A stretch of 64,000 nucleotides of DNA, from assembly GCA_002746535.1 (NCBI GenBank), contig NVWA01000002.1, forward strand, positions 141,030 to 205,029, written 5' to 3'. Shown here piece after piece: positions 62,395-64,000 of the stretch. Numbering within the stretch: position 1 is the first letter of the stretch; each line of letters starts with the position of its first letter. The notes under the pieces are model-generated. The model was not told where the DNA came from. It saw only the letters and a list, made by a program, of their open reading frames with translations, and searched no databases. This stretch comes from Planctomycetota bacterium (GTDB lineage: Bacteria > Planctomycetota > GCA-2746535). Position numbers and translations under genes: made by a program.

Positions 62395-62975
62395 TGAGCA
62401 ACTTCAATAATTATATAAAACTACCGAAGGATCAACTTCGAATAAAGTTTATTGTTGTCGTTATGCTCATCCTTGGGTTGTTGTATTTATCAATTTATAT
62501 TCCTACCAAAAATGATATCAACGCCATGAACAAACAAATTAAAAAACTTCAGGAAATAGATATAAAATTAAAAAATAGTGAAATGGAAACACATTACTCC
62601 GATGAAATTATTTCAAGATTAACTCATAAACTCGATATGGAGATCAAACAAATAAAATCATCTTTGTCGCCTAATTTTATTCTAACTGAAATTTCTTCAT
62701 TGACTGATCAAAGTAATGTTTCATTAAATAATATAAAAAGTGGCTCCTCTGAACATATTGAAAATCTCAATGAAACGCTCAACCTCTCAAGCCAAACTTA
62801 CGTATTAAATTTTTCTACAAGTCTTCAGAATCTATATATTCTTTTAGGAAAGATACATCAAAGCAAATTATCCTTGCTACTTGATAACTTACAGATTTCT
62901 TCAAACGATAACAATAATGGGCTACTTGATATTTCTATGAGAATATCCTTTTATAATATAAAGGATAAATCATGA
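62394..62975 (+). CDS. pilO: PilO-like alignment complex protein
   Basis: This 193-residue protein has one N-terminal helix (FIVVVMLILGLLYLSIYI), a coiled coil (MNKQIKKLQEIDIKLKN) and a C-terminal domain beginning ILTEISSLTDQSNVSLNNIK, then LNFSTSLQNLYILLGKIHQSKL, the PilO pattern. The ATG overlaps the pilN stop as TAATG. PilO pairs with PilN in the inner membrane. Confidence 0.72.
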   Translation: MSNFNNYIKLPKDQLRIKFIVVVMLILGLLYLSIYIPTKNDINAMNKQIKKLQEIDIKLKNSEMETHYSDEIISRLTHKLDMEIKQIKSSLSPNFILTEISSLTDQSNVSLNNIKSGSSEHIENLNETLNLSSQTYVLNFSTSLQNLYILLGKIHQSKLSLLLDNLQISSNDNNNGLLDISMRISFYNIKDKS

Positions 62976-63571
62976 CTACAGAAACTGTCATAACTAAAAA
63001 AGATATGGAACCAATTCTTCTATCAATTGTCATCTTTATCTCAAGCCTCTTTTTGTACTCATACTACATCAAGGTCAGCTTCAACCCAAAAAAGTTTAGT
63101 TTAAATTCAGCTCAATGGGAAATAGTTGATCAAAAATATTTAGATCTCAATCAATTTAAGAAAAAGAAGGCCTACACCTATCAAAACAAAATACCAACAA
63201 AGATCATAAATAATAATTTTTCTAGACCTGACTGGCTAAGTTCGAATAAAACAAAATCCTTAGACACCAACACAGATATTATTATTTTAAATACTAAAAA
63301 TATTAAAAGCACGACGACCATCAAGAATATTAGAAACATAAAAGAAATAAACATTACCGACACCAAGACAAAGATCACAAACCTTTTCAAAGATGGTCCT
63401 GCTTTTTTATTACAAGGAACCTGTTTTGACACCACGATGAAATTCGCCGTTATAAAAAATAAAATTTATAAAGTCGGTCATCAAATTAATGGTTGGACAA
63501 TTTTCTCCATCGAATCAAGACGAATTAAAGTCTCTAAAAATAATAACTTTTTCTGGGTTAAAATTAAATGA
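62972..63571 (+). CDS. PilP/GspC-like inner-membrane protein
   Basis: This 199-residue protein has one helix near 13-33, a long Asn/Thr/Lys-rich linker (about 60-135) and a C-terminal beta domain (AFLLQGTCFDTTMKFAVIKNKIYKVGHQINGWTIFSIESRRIKV) of the PilP/GspC HR type, which contacts the secretin. It overlaps pilO as ATGA and the secretin start as ATGA. The linker composition is strongly skewed. Confidence 0.65.
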   Translation: MTTETVITKKDMEPILLSIVIFISSLFLYSYYIKVSFNPKKFSLNSAQWEIVDQKYLDLNQFKKKKAYTYQNKIPTKIINNNFSRPDWLSSNKTKSLDTNTDIIILNTKNIKSTTTIKNIRNIKEINITDTKTKITNLFKDGPAFLLQGTCFDTTMKFAVIKNKIYKVGHQINGWTIFSIESRRIKVSKNNNFFWVKIK

Positions 63572-64000
63572 AAATCAAGCTAATCACCCTGCTCTTAATC
63601 TCACCACTTCTTTTTGGACTAAGTGCTGCTCAAGATAAAGATTCAAAAGCACCAAAAAAAGAAAATCCTAAAGAGCAACCAAAAAAGAACTCTTCAGATC
63701 TAATCACAGCAAACCTCGTCAACTTTGAGATCTCTTTATTTTTAAAACAAATTGCCATTGAAAAAAAGATCAACATCATTTTCAGCGAAAACGTTAAAGG
63801 GAAAATAAGCATCAACCTTTACAAAGTAACCCTAAACCAAGCATTAAAAGCAATCATAAGAATCTATAATTATAAATACGAAAAAGTTGATGACGTTATT
63901 TATATCTACACGAAAAAAGAATGGGCAGAACATATAAAAAAAGAATCGCCTAAAAGTGTTCATCTATACAAAATAAATTACTTAGATATTTCGAATGCTG
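63568..64000 (+). CDS. Secretin (PilQ/GspD-like), N-terminal part
   Basis: The open frame runs off the window after 144 codons. It has a signal peptide (1-20, LLFGLSAAQDK), a Lys/Pro-rich linker, then a secretin/TonB short N-terminal (STN) domain: VNFEISLFLKQIAIEKKINIIFSENVKGKISINLYKVTLNQALKAII at about 50-96, followed by VIYIYTKKEW and the start of the next module, VHLYKINYLDISNA. It forms the outer-membrane pore of the system. ATGA overlap with the PilP-like gene supports the start. Confidence 0.8.
   Translation, partial: MKIKLITLLLISPLLFGLSAAQDKDSKAPKKENPKEQPKKNSSDLITANLVNFEISLFLKQIAIEKKINIIFSENVKGKISINLYKVTLNQALKAIIRIYNYKYEKVDDVIYIYTKKEWAEHIKKESPKSVHLYKINYLDISNA

Noticed and set aside
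1-64000. CRISPR arrays, rRNA genes, integrases or phage genes
   Set aside because: None were seen; the tRNA array has no recognisable integrase next to it in this window.

Overview
The window is AT-rich, densely coded bacterial DNA. Gene content suggests a marine heterotroph of the PVC group, most like Lentisphaerota: a sulfatase with its own regulator, a phytanoyl-CoA dioxygenase/SDR/MDR catabolic cluster, LRR-type surface proteins, many lipoproteins, and a pseudopilin of the FTLIE type without the usual Gly before the cleavage site. The phylum is an inference from gene style; there is no rRNA or other phylogenetic marker to fix it.

Layout. 1-8044: end of a PDZ/HtrA-like gene, a thioredoxin-fold protein, a sulfatase-IclR operon with a clear promoter, a glyoxalase, a 138-bp element with 21-bp terminal inverted repeats, a flavoprotein/polyferredoxin pair, and a Cys-rich protein coupled to a BtuF-like protein. 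8093-13193: a catabolic cluster (MDR, SDR, phytanoyl dioxygenase) bracketed by a GntR/LacI-type and an AraC-type regulator. 13395-24406: envelope and membrane proteins, an MFS transporter split by a frameshift, and a DapA-like aldolase plus epimerase pair. 24664-28983: a very large repeat-built lipoprotein.

29344-31787 holds 24 tRNA genes in 2.4 kb, all on the plus strand. Together they carry one tRNA for every codon family and all 20 amino acids, with no anticodon repeated. It is a complete non-redundant decoding set, like that of an organelle, and it includes the rare Ile(UAU). Several of the tRNAs show structural oddities. This is the most remarkable feature of the window.

31834-48400: lipoproteins, mutL, pyrE, two related secreted repeat proteins (one with LRRs), an FGE-like lipoprotein, a degenerate SGNH protein, a PagL-like lipid A deacylase, and a CobB/CbiA-like protein whose amidotransferase Cys is Ser, coupled to an unknown gene. 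48437-53476: clpB, a winged-helix/PH-like membrane protein and a CDF metal transporter. 53580-60000: a TetR-controlled RND efflux operon with a visible operator. 60412-64000: a pseudopilin/PilM/PilN/PilO/PilP/secretin operon in which five successive gene pairs overlap; it runs off the window.
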